64,000 bases of DNA from Tridacna crocea (GCA_943736015.1 OX031059.1:23058501-23122500); one strand, 5' to 3'; positions 52,701 through 61,243 are shown, counted from the first letter of the stretch. The notes: generated by a model from the sequence alone, not told the origin. Program-made: numbers and translations.

Positions 52701-55700
52701 GGAACTTCCGGTCAACAGAACTGCCAGCACCCAAATTGGTCTCGCTATCAATGCTGTTGGACCAGCCGATTCGGGGAAATATTTTTGTCGAGCTACAAAC
52801 GTTTTTGGTTCAACGACGAAAACTATTTTTCTTAAGGTTCAAAGTAAGTTTTTCATTCTCTGAGGTTAGATATGGATTGCATGGACAAAAAATGGACAGA
52901 TTTTTACTTATCAATTTGCACACTGCCTATCGGTATTGACCTAAACTTATTTCCGCAAAGTCTTTGGAAAAAAATTGTTGTACGAGTAATTTTGATAATT
53001 TTGTAATTTTCTGCAATTTTGATGTATACATTCTTCTAAACCTCAATTTGGACAAATCTAAAATGTTGTCCTAGGTATTGAACATATTTTATTATTTTTC
53101 ATTATTGGAAGCTACTGATGCCAAAATTGAACCCCTGGTGAAGTTTGTGTCAGTGCGTTCCGGGGAATCTGTAGACGACGGTTGTCGTGTTTTAAATGTC
53201 CAACAGCACACGCTTTCTTATTCGAAAATAACCGGTGACCTTCCAAAACATCAGATCCTTCCGAATGAGGACATTGTCTTCCGGTATGAGAGCTTGAACG
53301 ATTCTGGAGAGTACCAATGTGAAGCCGTGACTGATAAAGGAACGTATAAAGCCTCATTTTACGGTAATTTTCATAAAATGTGCAAATGATTATTTTCATA
53401 CTATGTTAGCCTTTTGGGATGCTAAAGATAAATCTAGGTATTACTGCAAACAGTGTAGGTCTAGATCAGACTGCACAGAAGCTGCAGTATGTTTATGTAT
53501 TTACATTGTCCGATATATTATGAAATATTCCGATCAAAACAGTAATTAAATATGAGTATTTTGTAAGAGGTCAGTCGAGAGAGTTGCTTAAAATAGAGTT
53601 TTGAAGGTCGTGATTTCGAAATTCAGAGGGAAAGTTTTCTTCGCATCTTTACCTTCAAACAGGCGCGATCTTGCGACACATCATAAGATATTTTATGAAA
53701 TCCCCTTCTGTTTTCTAAAGGCAGGGAAGGAAATGAAGAAAGGGCCGATAGCCCTTTCTATGCTGCTTTGAAAGATTAATCTATCGCCTTCTGCAGACGG
53801 CATGTTTCTCGTATTGAAGCCAACCATTTATGAGTCTACATGCAGTGTGTTTTACCGATAAAAATCACCCGTTTGTTGTTCTCTTTATGCCGCTAGAACT
53901 TCACATGTACCTATGACGTAAACCATTGGTTAACGCATTACCAAACGACAATATTTTAGGCTTGTCCAAATTGAAAGCATTTGCAGACGACATAATAAAA
54001 GTGACTCAAAATTTTAAATTGTTTTGTGAAGGGTAGAAAAAATTGTGGGAAAAGGAGAAAATGCTGGTTACCAGCATTTTCTCCTTTTCCCACAATGTTT
54101 TCTGAAGGTTTCTTTCTCAGGATCGTCAAAAGTAGGGATCGTGTGGTAATTGGTTAAGGGTAATTGTCCTTAACCAGCCGCCAGCGTTCTATCCTTTATA
54201 TACTCACGATGTTTTCTTGCTTTTCAAAGACAAATACTTTAATTTAGCCAGTCACCAGCGTTTTATCATCTACTCACAATGTTTTCTTACTTCTCAAAGA
54301 CAAATACTTTAATTTGAACCACATTAAATTACTGAGCCTTACTCTGGCAAAAGGGGCTTAATGCATCTCCGTGATTCATGATACCTGCCCCAGTCATCAC
54401 ATAATTATGCATCCATGAGAGCAACATTTTGAACAACCCACTGAATACAGAGGTCCACTGGTCTCTCAGACTTACAGAAAATGGACCAATACCGAAAAGT
54501 TTTGGCCCGGGTCAGCCTGCGCGGACTGATTTGGGCTAATAGTTTTCGCAGATGCTTTAAGACTGCTTTTCACAGGGAACGGCTCAAATGCTTCTGAAAA
54601 TGCTTTCAATCTAAACGGGTCTCACTTCCAGCCGTGGGAGTTACATACGTAATTGGTTTTTTAATTCCAGTATATCAGAATTTGACTACGTTTACATGCG
54701 ATGCTGCCTTCCAAATATGTGGTCAGAATGGAGCTATTTGCGGGTAAGACTTTTATTTCGTAAATAAGAAATAGCTGACATCTTTTCTTAGTCGATTAGA
54801 TCAACAGCAAGGACAGAAAATAGAATACTGGTTTTTAAAAAGAAAGAATAGGAAAAGGCTGCGATTCTCAAAAATATCGTAAGGCTTTTACATTTAAGAT
54901 AAATTTGTTATGCTCTTCCGAATCAGGTAGTCCTGAGCATGCGCGTGGACGATGTCATCGTCCGCGCATGCCCCAAAAGTCCAGGGTTAGTATTCACTTA
55001 CCAATCTCAATAGCAATTTAATTCTTAAGAATTCTAAACTTCAAATCTGTGTAATTTTTATTAGGTATACTATTTGCTTTAGCCATTCAGAGATTATAAA
55101 TCAAGAATTAGCCAAAGAATGCTACAGTGAGAACAGGTTGGCTAAAAGCAGATTTGAAGAAATGGTTAGGTGAAGGCTTCAGCAGAAATCAAACTAGAAA
55201 GCTCACGTATTTTATTCCGTCTATAAGGCATCATACAAATGAGCGGCGGTTTGTCGGGGTGTTAACACTTCGCTGTACATAATGTATTATAGCAAGTCAG
55301 CAAGTCATCACATAACTATAGATCTATAAAATCCAGTTTTTCAAACAAACGACTGATAACAAATGAGTTTTATCTTTAATACTGCAGAGAACTAAATGAA
55401 CCAGGATCAACTGAGATATGTATATAATATTTTAAGGTTTTGCGTGTTATGGCTAATACAATAACCTTTCCTAAATGGACGCAGGTAGATAGGATGAATT
55501 TACCTCCTCTAATACTTATACAGTTGGATGCTTGTGGAGGAATGCCATCTAGAGTCGTGACGCGGTTCTTTACTGTTTTGCTCTAGGTCGAAAACACACA
55601 AGACAAAGGTTTACAAATCAGTCAGAAGTCATATAATACATCTAAATGCAACAATATAGAACAGTTATCAGCATTCAACGATATATCATGTTCAACTTGT

Positions 55701-57950
55701 AGGATAGTGAAATCACTGACTTTATCCGATAAATAGTATATTCCGAAACACCACAAAAAAGGCTGTTATTGTCGATATCCCAACATTTACATAACTCAAA
55801 CTCAAGGACTTAGTCTGAATATGCAAGCCAACTTTAAAACTCAGAACTACCTGTAAGTTGAGGAAGAAATGAAAACTGGACCGTTACAATGCCGTTTATT
55901 CCCAGTCTATCATGGTTCCTGCCTTTTTTTTCTGTAGCTAAAGACAGCGTGTAACTCCATGACCTCTGAATTTCGTATCTAGGACGAAAACTATAAAGCA
56001 AAGAAGGGAATTCATTACCTTCTGATTCAAACTCCGTGCTTCTATTTTACATCATTAATGGGTGTCATAACTACTCTTTAAACCAAACATGCTTTATTGA
56101 TCTACCACTCCCCATTATTTCTTATTTTATCATGGCCGCATAGAAACAAACTGTTTGCAATTGCCTCAAACTGTTTTTCTGTATAAAGTGCCATGGCGAC
56201 GGCTTTCATAATTTATATTTCCTAGTTTTATTCCCTCTTTTTCATCAACTATGTTTACCATGTACCGTGTCATTCAGATTTGCTCTTATTAATTGCGTAA
56301 CTTTTCTTTACTTTTACGCCTACTTTTTTTCAGAGGAAAATGTCCAAATGGCTGTACTAATCTGAATCCACAGTTTGCGGCATCAGCATATGCAGAGGTA
56401 ACGAAAAACTCCTAGACGTTCTTTAAAATCAAACCATTTTGAATCTTTATCTATCTGTCTTTATACCTTTCTGTCTGTCTTTGTGTCTGTCTGTATGCCT
56501 TGTTCGTTCGTTGCAAGGTGTAAAGGTGCTATTTTTCTCTAATTACATTCTAGATATTCAGTCCTATGATTGTCCTGTTAATTCTTGCCCTGTTAAATAA
56601 TTGAAATAAAACTTTTAAGCCGATTGTAAAACCCTATTTCAGAAGAAAACTCTGGGGATATATATGTCCTTATCGGACAGTGCAGTCTGATCTACACTGT
56701 CCGCTTTAGGTCAGTGAGCCGAGCTTCGTAATCTAAGGGCTGACACAATTACAATAACAATTGACATCGCTTACCTCCTCCTTCACCCATCCCTCCTCCT
56801 CCACTGCCTTCTTCTTGTTCTTCTTCTTACTCGTAATCTTCATCATCATCATCAACGTCGTCGTCCTACTTTTAGAACTTACCGGTCTGCCGTTCAGCAG
56901 TCAACAACGGAAAGATTGACCAGACTGGCGGCGAAATTGTTTTCCAAGTCTACCAGACCACGTGAGTAATTCAATTCAAATCCTTACCTCACAATATATT
57001 TCTACTCTTGTCCAAACTAGCAGCATTTGCAGACGAAAAAGTGACTTTGGACAAATTGATATATAGGATTTTCTTTTTCACATATTGTAAGCAATGCTGG
57101 TTTACCAGTTTTCAAACGCCTCCAATTTCAAGATCGTTTAAAACTTTGGTTGGTTTGGTAAAAAATTAAATATCTTTCCCCTATAGTTACCGTAATTTTC
57201 ATCTAATATCTTTGCCAGAGGAGAAAACTTTAGATTCGATCTAATTCAGAACGCTATCAGACGAAAATTTCACAGAAGCTCAAAGTGATTTCTGTCTATA
57301 AATGGTAGAAAACACTGAGTCTGTAGACGCGATCAAATTCAGACCATTTTCAGACTAAAACGTCAGTGTAGCTTACAAAGTGATTTCTATCTTTAAATCG
57401 ATAGAGATCTCGTTGTGTGAACGGAGAAGTGGCTGGTTATCAGCATTTTCTCATTTTCACACAATGTTTTCTAGAAAATTCTTGATCATTGTCCTTAAAA
57501 CATAAATTGTTTGGTGAGGGTTTTATAGACACTTTCTTGCTATAGCTGGTTACATTGACATCATATCTTTATAAGCAAAACATCCTAATAAATTTAAATG
57601 GTTAAAAAGATTAAGTCACTAACCTTTCTTTGTATTGGTTAGGGCCTAGTGACCTGATTAGCTAACTTGCCTACTAATCAAATGGTAAGCTGTTATGGTA
57701 GTTAGATTTAGATAGGATTTCGCGGCAGTTTTTGAAAATGAACCCTGGAAGGATGATTGGAGTCAAAGCTGCTCGAAGACGCTGTTGCGCATGCGTCATA
57801 TTACTTTCACGTGACTGGTGTTTCCAGCCCGAATCCAGTAAATATTGTCGATAAACGATTGATTCGTCTGTGTATTGCTTTCTTTTACTTTCAGGAATGG
57901 ACTGGAAGCAAGGTTCCTGGACTATCCTGGTTAAACTGCAAAAAGCATGA
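37606..57950 (+). CDS. Type II transmembrane collagen with two Ig-like domains and an LCCL-like C-terminus, 16 exons
   Basis: Predicted cell-surface matrix or adhesion protein of 1325 aa. Exons: 37606-37770, 38327-38392, 39962-40016, 41432-41449, 42251-44572, 46063-46224, 47084-47162, 48561-48760, 49944-50023, 51721-51751, 52574-52843, 53112-53363, 54671-54743, 56334-56397, 56876-56960, 57895-57950 (TGA). All junctions are GT..AG and phases close. Domains: cytosolic tail, membrane anchor (about 12-37), charged stalk to about 95 with two Cys, Gly-X-Y collagen about 96-1048, a Cys-Cys pair near 1055, Ig about 1060-1149, a second Ig-like about 1150-1233, LCCL-like about 1235-1325. A membrane anchor before collagen is the plan of membrane-associated collagens; adding Ig and LCCL domains is unusual. 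Membrane topology and LCCL identity are inferences. First and last exons are the least certain. Confidence 0.82.
37797..37882. repeat. Short hairpin repeat
   Basis: Arms of about 37 bp (ATCGTCGATTTACTTCGAAA ... and inverse) around TTGTTACAAT. A related hairpin is at 51919-52012. Confidence 0.8.
37910..37990 (+). repeat. Hairpin-tail fragment of the CTGCAAAG repeat
   Basis: CAAGTGTCCAAATCCCCTGC and TGACCGTACAACTTA match the right arm of the hairpin at 48362-48427. Confidence 0.6.
38327..38392 (+). CDS. Collagen gene exon 2: stalk
   Basis: 22 codons ([20 protein letters not shown]...) between a CTTTTCAG acceptor and a GTAAGC donor, phase 0 on both sides. Polar and possibly helical, consistent with a membrane-proximal stalk. 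Confidence 0.65.
38510..38690 (-). repeat. Dispersed repeat (CAGCCTGCACGGAC / GGTCCTTGGA family)
   Basis: Shares phrases with copies at about 32970-33140, 48425-48530, 51460-51580, 52190-52320, 54330-54600, 59220-59330 and 63320-63460 (AGCCTGCRCGGACTG, GATGCATT, CTTTTCACAG). All are diverged. Confidence 0.6.
38950..39445 (+). repeat. Foldback repeat (GAGACGACAC family), interrupted by a MITE
   Basis: Two inverted GCGCAG/ATCCGAGACGGCAC-type halves and the tail CCGAATGCCCCTTTTGTCG...TTGCAGGCCAT. The tail is split by the element at 39160-39418. Other copies are at 44635-44865, 46270-46395, 47588-47825 and 59380-59472. Confidence 0.7.
39160..39418. mobile_element. MITE with 58-bp terminal inverted repeats and 9-bp target duplication
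   Basis: 259 bp. The ends are ATCCTCGGATACCCCGGGG and its inverse, continuing to GGGACAAT. It is flanked on both sides by CTTTTGTCG (39151-39159 and 39419-39427). Nine-base duplications with long inverted repeats are typical of Mutator-like elements (inference). Confidence 0.85.
39660..39889 (-). repeat. TTAA palindromic MITE (family 1), full-length
   Basis: 230 bp, TTAA left, TTCA right. Excellent hairpin at about 39770-39838. Confidence 0.88.
39962..40016 (+). CDS. Collagen gene exon 3: two-cysteine stalk segment
   Basis: A 55-nt exon encoding [18 protein letters not shown]. It contains two Cys and an N-glycosylation sequon just before the triple helix, where they could form interchain bonds at trimer nucleation (inference). 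Confidence 0.7.
40017..41431. other. Intron 3 of the collagen gene, no repeats recognised
   Basis: One of the longest stretches in the window without a recognised MITE or SINE. It contains no convincing extra exon in phase. Confidence 0.4.
41432..41449 (+). CDS. Collagen gene exon 4: 18-nt micro-exon
   Basis: Encodes part of GPKGDKG. Bounded by CTTATCAG and GTAAGT with phase 1 on both sides, so it can be included or skipped without a frameshift. The match to Gly-X-Y in frame is the main support. Confidence 0.7.
41562..41790 (-). repeat. TTAA palindromic MITE, family 2
   Basis: 229 bp, TTAA both ends. Hairpin AAAAGGTGAATATGCTCGTC and inverse at about 41620-41685. Confidence 0.88.
42251..44572 (+). 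CDS. Collagen gene exon 5: 2.3-kb Gly-X-Y exon
   Basis: A single open exon of 2322 nt encoding about 774 residues of Gly-X-Y, unusually long for a collagen exon. It is lysine- and glutamate-rich (GEKG, GDKG) and relatively proline-poor. Three short interruptions of the G-X-Y register are visible ([27 protein letters not shown]). It has 26 sequons of the form G-X-N-G-T/S. The acceptor is TTTTACAG and the donor GTTAGT. Confidence 0.95.
42660..43070 (+). repeat. 180-bp (60-residue) internal repeats in the collagen exon
   Basis: The block starting [11 protein letters not shown] recurs at about 42661, 42841 and 43021, exactly 180 bp apart. Part of the long exon therefore grew by tandem duplication in frame. 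Confidence 0.8.
44635..44865 (+). repeat. Foldback repeat (GAGACGACAC family)
   Basis: Two inverted halves (GCGTAACACGTCATCTCGGA ... ACCGTCTCGGATAAGCCTGC) with a tail TGTCTTGCAAGCCATT. It lies just after exon 5 of the collagen gene. Confidence 0.65.
45055..45140 (+). repeat. tRNA-like SINE head fragment
   Basis: AGTTGGTAGCGTGCAGG and B box GGTTTGAATCCC. No full cloverleaf, so not a tRNA gene. A family-1 MITE right half follows at 45183-45288. Confidence 0.5.
45600..45785 (-). repeat. tRNA-derived SINE (Met-like head)
   Basis: The minus strand reads GTGGTAGAGCGTCGGCCTCA, then CGAGTTCGATACAC and the same body as the copies at 14821 and 63661. Confidence 0.75.
46063..46224 (+). CDS. Collagen gene exon 6
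   Basis: 54 codons of Gly-X-Y ([16 protein letters not shown]...) with phase 1 at both ends, acceptor CCCAACAG and donor GTATGT. Confidence 0.92.
46270..46395 (+). repeat. Right half of foldback repeat (GAGACGACAC family)
   Basis: GATTAGCCTGCGCGGACTGC, GATTCGAGACGACACATTAC and the tail GCCCCTTTTCGCGTGTTGCA. It is the cleanest example of the tail. Confidence 0.7.
47084..47162 (+). CDS. Collagen gene exon 7
   Basis: A 79-nt Gly-X-Y exon ([16 protein letters not shown]...). It must end at AT|GTAGGT because the frame reads TAG just beyond. The next exon completes an Ile codon in phase. Confidence 0.88.
47588..47825. repeat. Complete foldback repeat (GAGACGACAC family)
   Basis: Begins ACACGCGAAAAGGGGCATTC and ends in its near inverse (CCCTTTTTCGCGTGTTTTAA), with inverted inner halves. 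Confidence 0.72.
47930..48430 (+). repeat. Dispersed repeat with CTGCAAAG terminal repeats, YY1-like motif and hairpin tail (copy 2)
   Basis: TTTATTATACTGCAAAG at the left is an exact inverse of CTTTGCAGTATAATAAA (about 48265-48281). Inside are AAAATGGCGGCGTCGATC and two TGACGTCA motifs. The tail 48290-48427 is a hairpin with arms of about 65 bp (GTTGTACGGTCAGGTGGC and inverse). Confidence 0.8.
48561..48760 (+). CDS. Collagen gene exon 8
   Basis: A 200-nt Gly-X-Y exon ([13 protein letters not shown]...EPGEKG). It is richer in Pro than exon 5, with PG doublets typical of more stable helix. Acceptor TTTCTGTAG, donor GTAACT. Confidence 0.9.
49249..49302 (+). pseudogene. Decayed collagen exon between exons 8 and 9
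   Basis: Preceded by an intact CTTACAG acceptor and in the expected phase, the sequence reads like Gly-X-Y ([15 protein letters not shown]). It has lost several glycines, carries an in-frame TAA at 49267-49269, and lacks a fitting donor. Skipping it preserves the frame. Confidence 0.7.
49576..49787 (+). repeat. TTAA palindromic MITE, family 2
   Basis: Left TTAA, right end GGGTAAAAGG. Hairpin at about 49670-49730. Followed by an A-run and a partial family-1 element to about 49930. Confidence 0.85.
49944..50023 (+). CDS. Collagen gene exon 9, last Gly-X-Y
   Basis: An 80-nt exon ([16 protein letters not shown]...GSTG) shifting from phase 1 to phase 0 as the helix ends. Acceptor AAACAG, donor GTAATT. 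Confidence 0.88.
50090..50465 (+). repeat. Dispersed repeat with GGAC tract
   Basis: Ends with a GGACGGACGGACAGACGG tract and CTCCGCCTACGGCGGGCGAT, a common type of molluscan repeat tail. Confidence 0.55.
50591..50812 (+). repeat. Family-1 MITE, diverged
   Basis: Left TTAA. Hairpin AAACGCTGATTACCAACATT is weakened. Right flank recognisable. Confidence 0.6.
50819..51010. repeat. Complete foldback repeat (GTATTCACCAAC family)
   Basis: Starts GTCCGTATTCACCAACCATT and ends AATGGTTGGTGAATACC. The inner tip is GGCTAAACCGAAAGGTTTAGCC. Confidence 0.8.
51721..51751 (+). CDS. Collagen gene exon 10: Cys-Cys hinge
   Basis: A 31-nt exon after a strong TTTTTTTCCCAG tract, encoding [10 protein letters not shown]. 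Adjacent cysteines just after a triple helix are a common interchain disulfide knot in collagens (family knowledge). Confidence 0.75.
51919..52012. repeat. Short hairpin repeat
   Basis: TCGTCGGTTTACTTT and AAGTAAACCGACGA with inner CTCGTAA/TTTACGAG. Related to 37797-37882. Confidence 0.72.
52574..52843 (+). CDS. Collagen gene exon 11: Ig domain 1
   Basis: A 270-nt exon encoding a complete I-set type Ig domain: LPCVANG (first Cys), VTWSRE (core Trp), [11 protein letters not shown] (D-x-G-x-Y-x-C). Phase 1 at both ends, as in most modular Ig exons. Confidence 0.92.
53112..53363 (+). CDS. Collagen gene exon 12: Ig-like domain 2, atypical
   Basis: A 252-nt exon in phase 1-1 with both Ig cysteines (DDGCRVL and [10 protein letters not shown]) but no core Trp at the expected place (TLSYSKITG). 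The acceptor is weak (TTGGAAG), so the left edge is less certain. Confidence 0.75.
53930..54157 (-). repeat. TTAA palindromic MITE (family 1), full-length
   Basis: 228 bp, TTAA both ends, intact inner hairpin at about 54045-54100. Confidence 0.88.
54671..54743 (+). CDS. Collagen gene exon 13: start of LCCL-like domain
   Basis: A 73-nt exon encoding [20 protein letters not shown] and following residues. Its three cysteines pair logically with those of the next exon. Confidence 0.75.
54937..54971. repeat. GC-rich short palindrome
   Basis: GCATGCGCGTGGACGATG then CATCGTCCGCGCATGC, near-perfect apart from a two-base bulge. A decayed foldback of the GTATTCAC type follows. Confidence 0.7.
54975..56333. 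other. Intron 13 of the collagen gene, nothing recognised beyond a decayed foldback
   Basis: Apart from GTATTCACTTACCAATCTCA near 54987, no exon in phase and no known repeat was seen. Confidence 0.4.
56334..56397 (+). CDS. Collagen gene exon 14: LCCL-like core
   Basis: A 64-nt exon ([20 protein letters not shown]) after a TTTTTTTCAG acceptor. The CPxGC signature and following hydrophobic/Tyr pattern resemble LCCL domains such as that of cochlin. Confidence 0.72.
56876..56960 (+). CDS. Collagen gene exon 15: LCCL-like C-terminal half
   Basis: An 85-nt exon ([20 protein letters not shown]...). It matches the LCCL pattern C-x-A-A/S-V-x-x-G-x-I-x-x-x-G-G. Donor GTGAGT. Confidence 0.72.
56982..57169 (-). 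repeat. Family-1 MITE, diverged
   Basis: Right TTAA, GCATTTGCAGACGA flank. Most of the palindrome is lost. A further hairpin remnant is at 57400-57525. Confidence 0.6.
57895..57950 (+). CDS. Collagen gene exon 16 with stop
   Basis: After TACTTTCAG, phase-1 joining gives [17 protein letters not shown] and TGA. This hydrophobic strand is plausible as the last strand of the LCCL-like domain. Another frame of the same DNA stays open longer but does not fit the phase of exon 15. Confidence 0.6.
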
Positions 57951-58157
57951 CACTTCATACATGCATAAGCACATATTTTTATATACAATATACATTTACG
58001 CATCTAGAATTATCGAAATGGAACTATCTTGTTTTAAAAGTAGCTTTTTTTCCCCATATGTACATGCAAGACTTACGCAGTGGAATATACAAGTACAATC
58101 TGAATATAAAAAAGAAATGTTATATTGTTCTACATCACTAATATATAGAGAAAATTT

Positions 58158-58300
58158 GTTTTTTCGGTGAAAGATCGAAATTTATTTCATCGAGTAAAGC
58201 CCATCGGTAATATTGTCACGAGTGGCGCTGCTATGAGTGAAAATATTACCGATGGTCTTCACGAGATGAAATAAATTTCGATCTTTCACCGAAAAAAAAA
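58158..58300. repeat. Hairpin downstream of the collagen gene stop codon
   Basis: Arms of about 55 bp (TTTTTCGGTGAAAGATCGAA and inverse) around TCACGAGTGGCGCTGCTATG. Contains AATAAA on the plus strand near 58270, a possible poly(A) signal. Confidence 0.75.
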
Positions 58301-58450
58301 ACAAATATTCTATTTATTTCATACTTTTAACCCTTTCTGGGAGGAGCTTTATCAAAATCCAGCACATTTCTTTTACGTTATTCCCCGTGGTGTACCCCTA
58401 TCCCATAGCAACACATTACAATATTACGTCAAGTGCGAGAAATGTAAGGC

Positions 58451-58860
58451 AAATGACGTCATATTTTCATCTGGTTGTGAGGCACGCACAATTTACCTAG
58501 GCGACAAGAACATGATAATCGGTATTTTCACTGGTCGTACCCGTGTAAGATCGAAAAATATTTTCACTGCTATTTCTCGATATCCTACCGGAAAGCATGA
58601 AGTAAATAGAGGATATTTGTTTTTTTCGGTGAAAGATCGAAATTTATTTCATCGAGTGAACACCATCGGTAATATTTTCACGAGTGGGGCAGCCATGACG
58701 TCATATTTTCATCTGGTTGTGAGGCACGCGCCATTTACTTCGGCAACAAGAACGTGAAAATCGGTATTTTCACTGGTGGTACCAGTGTAAGATCGAAAAA
58801 TATTTTCACTGCTATTTCTCGACATCCTACCGGAAAGCATGAAGTAAAAGTCATTATTTT
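58451..58860. repeat. 241-bp tandem repeat, two units
   Basis: TGACGTCATATTTTCATCTG occurs near 58454 and 58695. Each unit includes GTAAGATCGAAAAATATTTT. The inner part repeats the arm of the adjacent hairpin. Confidence 0.8.
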
Positions 58861-58979
58861 CAACATTACCGTCGAAAATTACTGATTACAATCAGATCTA
58901 CAGCTACGATTACTGTCTAAGAAAAGGTACACAATACAATTGAGCCGTGCTCTGTGAAAAGGGGATTTAGTGCATCTGT

Positions 58980-59210
58980 TTAACTCGTTACCAACCGACA
59001 AAATTTTAGACTGATCCAAATTGATTGCATTTTCAGACGGCATTATTAAATGTAGATGAAACGATGCAAATTGTCAGTTAAAGTGTAGAAAATCTCGTGG
59101 GAAAAGGAGAAAATGCTTTGTAACCAGCATTTTCTCTTTTTTCCACAAGGTTTTCAAAAGGCTCTCTCTTCAGGGTCGTTAAAACCAGGGATTGTTTGGT
59201 AAAGAGTTAA
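58980..59210 (-). repeat. TTAA palindromic MITE (family 1), full-length
   Basis: 231 bp, TTAA both ends. Hairpin tip GCTTTGTAACCAGC. Confidence 0.88.
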
Positions 59211-59584
59211 AGTATTCACACAGGCCACCCTGGACAGTCCGCGCAGGCTGAAGCTTTCTGCATGGTAGATTTCCAACTTGTCCAGCGACCATTCTACCTT
59301 ATTATTTAGTCTGTTTTTTACCAGACAAACTTGATTTTTACGGATCCATGTATTCTGTTTATCGCAAGTCTACTGTTGGACAAGTGTAGTCGTAAAGTGC
59401 CGCCTCGGATTAATCTGTGCGAACTTCACGTTAATGTCCGAATGCCCCTTTTGGCATGTTTCAAGGCAAATATTATAAAATATCCATGCGATCCTTTCAA
59501 AAGCGTTGAAAGGTTGATTTCGATGCATGGATCTATTTGGTAGATCAAACTCAACATTCAGAACCAATTTTGATTTTGCACCTA

Positions 59585-59800
59585 GTTACTGTTTCCAGTC
59601 GTTTCGTTCCAGGCACTCGGAACAAAATTCTTAACCCCCAGCTGCTCTCCCAAGAGATGTCTGCATGTTCTGCGATGTGATAGGAAATGACCCCTTGTAG
59701 GTATGACTGTCATCAAACCCTGATAAGAATGTTGAGTGACCTGGGGATCGAATTCCTGACCACACGCCATCGTATACCATGTGTACTACCACACGTGAAT
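59585..59800 (-). repeat. tRNA-derived SINE
   Basis: On the minus strand GTGTGGTAGTACACATGG resembles an A-box region and AATTCGATCCCCAG a B box, followed by a non-tRNA body. Confidence 0.5.
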
Positions 59801-59849
59801 GTTTAGCGACAGACTTCGCTATGTATGTAATGTAGTATAGATGATGACT

Positions 59850-60075
59850 TGAATGATTGATTGAGTGAGTGAGTGAGTGAGTGAGTGAGTGAGTGATTGA
59901 TGGATGGATGGATGGATGGATGGATTGTTGGTCGGTTGTTTGGTTGTTCGGTTTGGTTGGTCAGTTTGCTCGGGTTGGTTGTTTGTTGGTTTGCTTTATT
60001 TAGTTTGTTGGGTTGGGTTGGGTGGGTTGGTTTGTGGGTTGGTTGGTTGATTGGCCGGTTTGTTGGTTGGTTCGT
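59850..60075. repeat. Compound microsatellite (GAGT)n-(GGAT)n-(GGTT)n
   Basis: Clean GAGT repeats, then GGAT, then imperfect GGTT/GGTTT. The frames open here on both strands are products of the repeat. Confidence 0.9.
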
Positions 60076-60406
60076 GTACAGCGCTTTTAACATTATTATA
60101 GTCATATCATAGCCACTGCTAAGATATTTATGCGTCTTGGTTTACATCAATTCAAAGCTAGGTTTCTAGACCACCTTGCCTAAGGACACTCCCACAAAAA
60201 CCCAGTGACATAAGCAAGCCACAAGTTTATGAACCTTGCACTTTACCACTGTGCAACACAGTACTCTGTCATGTAGGTGACGAAGTTTGTCACGAAACAA
60301 CCACCTACGAGAACTGCCAACTACAAAGTACTGACGAGTTCAAATTCTGACTAAACACAATCTAGGCGATAACTTGTTTTACAGTTCAATCCCATATTTT
60401 TTCGAC

Positions 60407-60621
60407 TTAACTCTTTACCACACGACGATATTTTAGCTTTGTCCAAAACGAAAGCATTTGCAGACAACAAAATAAAATTGACTGAAAATTTGAAATTTGT
60501 TTTGTGAAGGTTGGAAAACATTGTGGGAAAAGGAGAAAATGCTGCTTACGAGCATTTTCTCCTTTTCCCACTATGTTTTCTAAAGGGTTTCTTTCTCAGG
60601 GATTGTTTGGTAATGGGTTAA
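60407..60621 (-). repeat. Family-1 MITE, first of a tandem pair
   Basis: TTAA both ends. Its right TTAA (60618-60621) is also the left TTAA of the next copy. Confidence 0.87.
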
Positions 60622-60843
60622 CTCTTTACCAAACGACAAAATTCTAGATCTGTCCAAATTGAAAGTATTTGCAGACGACAAAATAAACGTGACTAAGAAA
60701 TGGAAAATTGGCTTAAGGATACAAAACACTATGGGAGAAGGAGAAAATGCTGGTTACCAGCATTTTCTCCTTTTCCCACAATGTTTCCAGTAAGCTTCTT
60801 CCTTTGGGTCGTAATAACCAGGGATTGTTTGATAAATAGTTAA
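60618..60843 (-). repeat. Family-1 MITE, second of a tandem pair
   Basis: TTAA both ends, same orientation as its neighbour, hairpin at about 60730-60785. Confidence 0.87.
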
Positions 60844-60950
60844 AGGCAGAAGAGTTAGAAAAAATCAATGGAGAAGAAGAACAGGCTGGTAACTTCATTT
60901 TCTCCGTTTTTCCACAATGTTTGTTCCCTTTCTAGGTCAAATTCCATTAC

Positions 60951-61179
60951 TTAATCCTTTACCTAACAATCCCTAGTTTTTACGACCCTGAGATAGAAGC
61001 CTATGAAAACATTGTGCAAAAAGGAGAAAATGCTGGTAACCAACATTTTCTCCTTTTCCCATATTGTTTTCTACTCTTTTAAAGTCAAATTTCAATTTTC
61101 TAAGTCACATTTATTTTGTTGTCTGCAAATGCTTCCAATTTGGACCAGTCTAAAATGTTGTCGTTTGGTAAAGAGTTAA
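60951..61179 (+). repeat. TTAA palindromic MITE (family 1), full-length
   Basis: 229 bp, TTAA both ends. A hairpin remnant of another copy lies at 60860-60945. Confidence 0.87.
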
Positions 61180-61243
61180 GCAACATCTAATCGTCTACAC
61201 ATAGTTCTAATTTTTGACAGATAGATCTAGACTTCTGTTGTCG

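Noticed and set aside
57757..58170. 137-codon frame covering the last collagen-gene exon
   Set aside because: It uses a different frame from the one required by the phase of exon 15. Its N-terminal part is intronic.
59803..60105. 100-codon Asn-Gln-Pro-Thr-rich frame
   Set aside because: Generated by the GGTT/GGAT/GAGT microsatellite.
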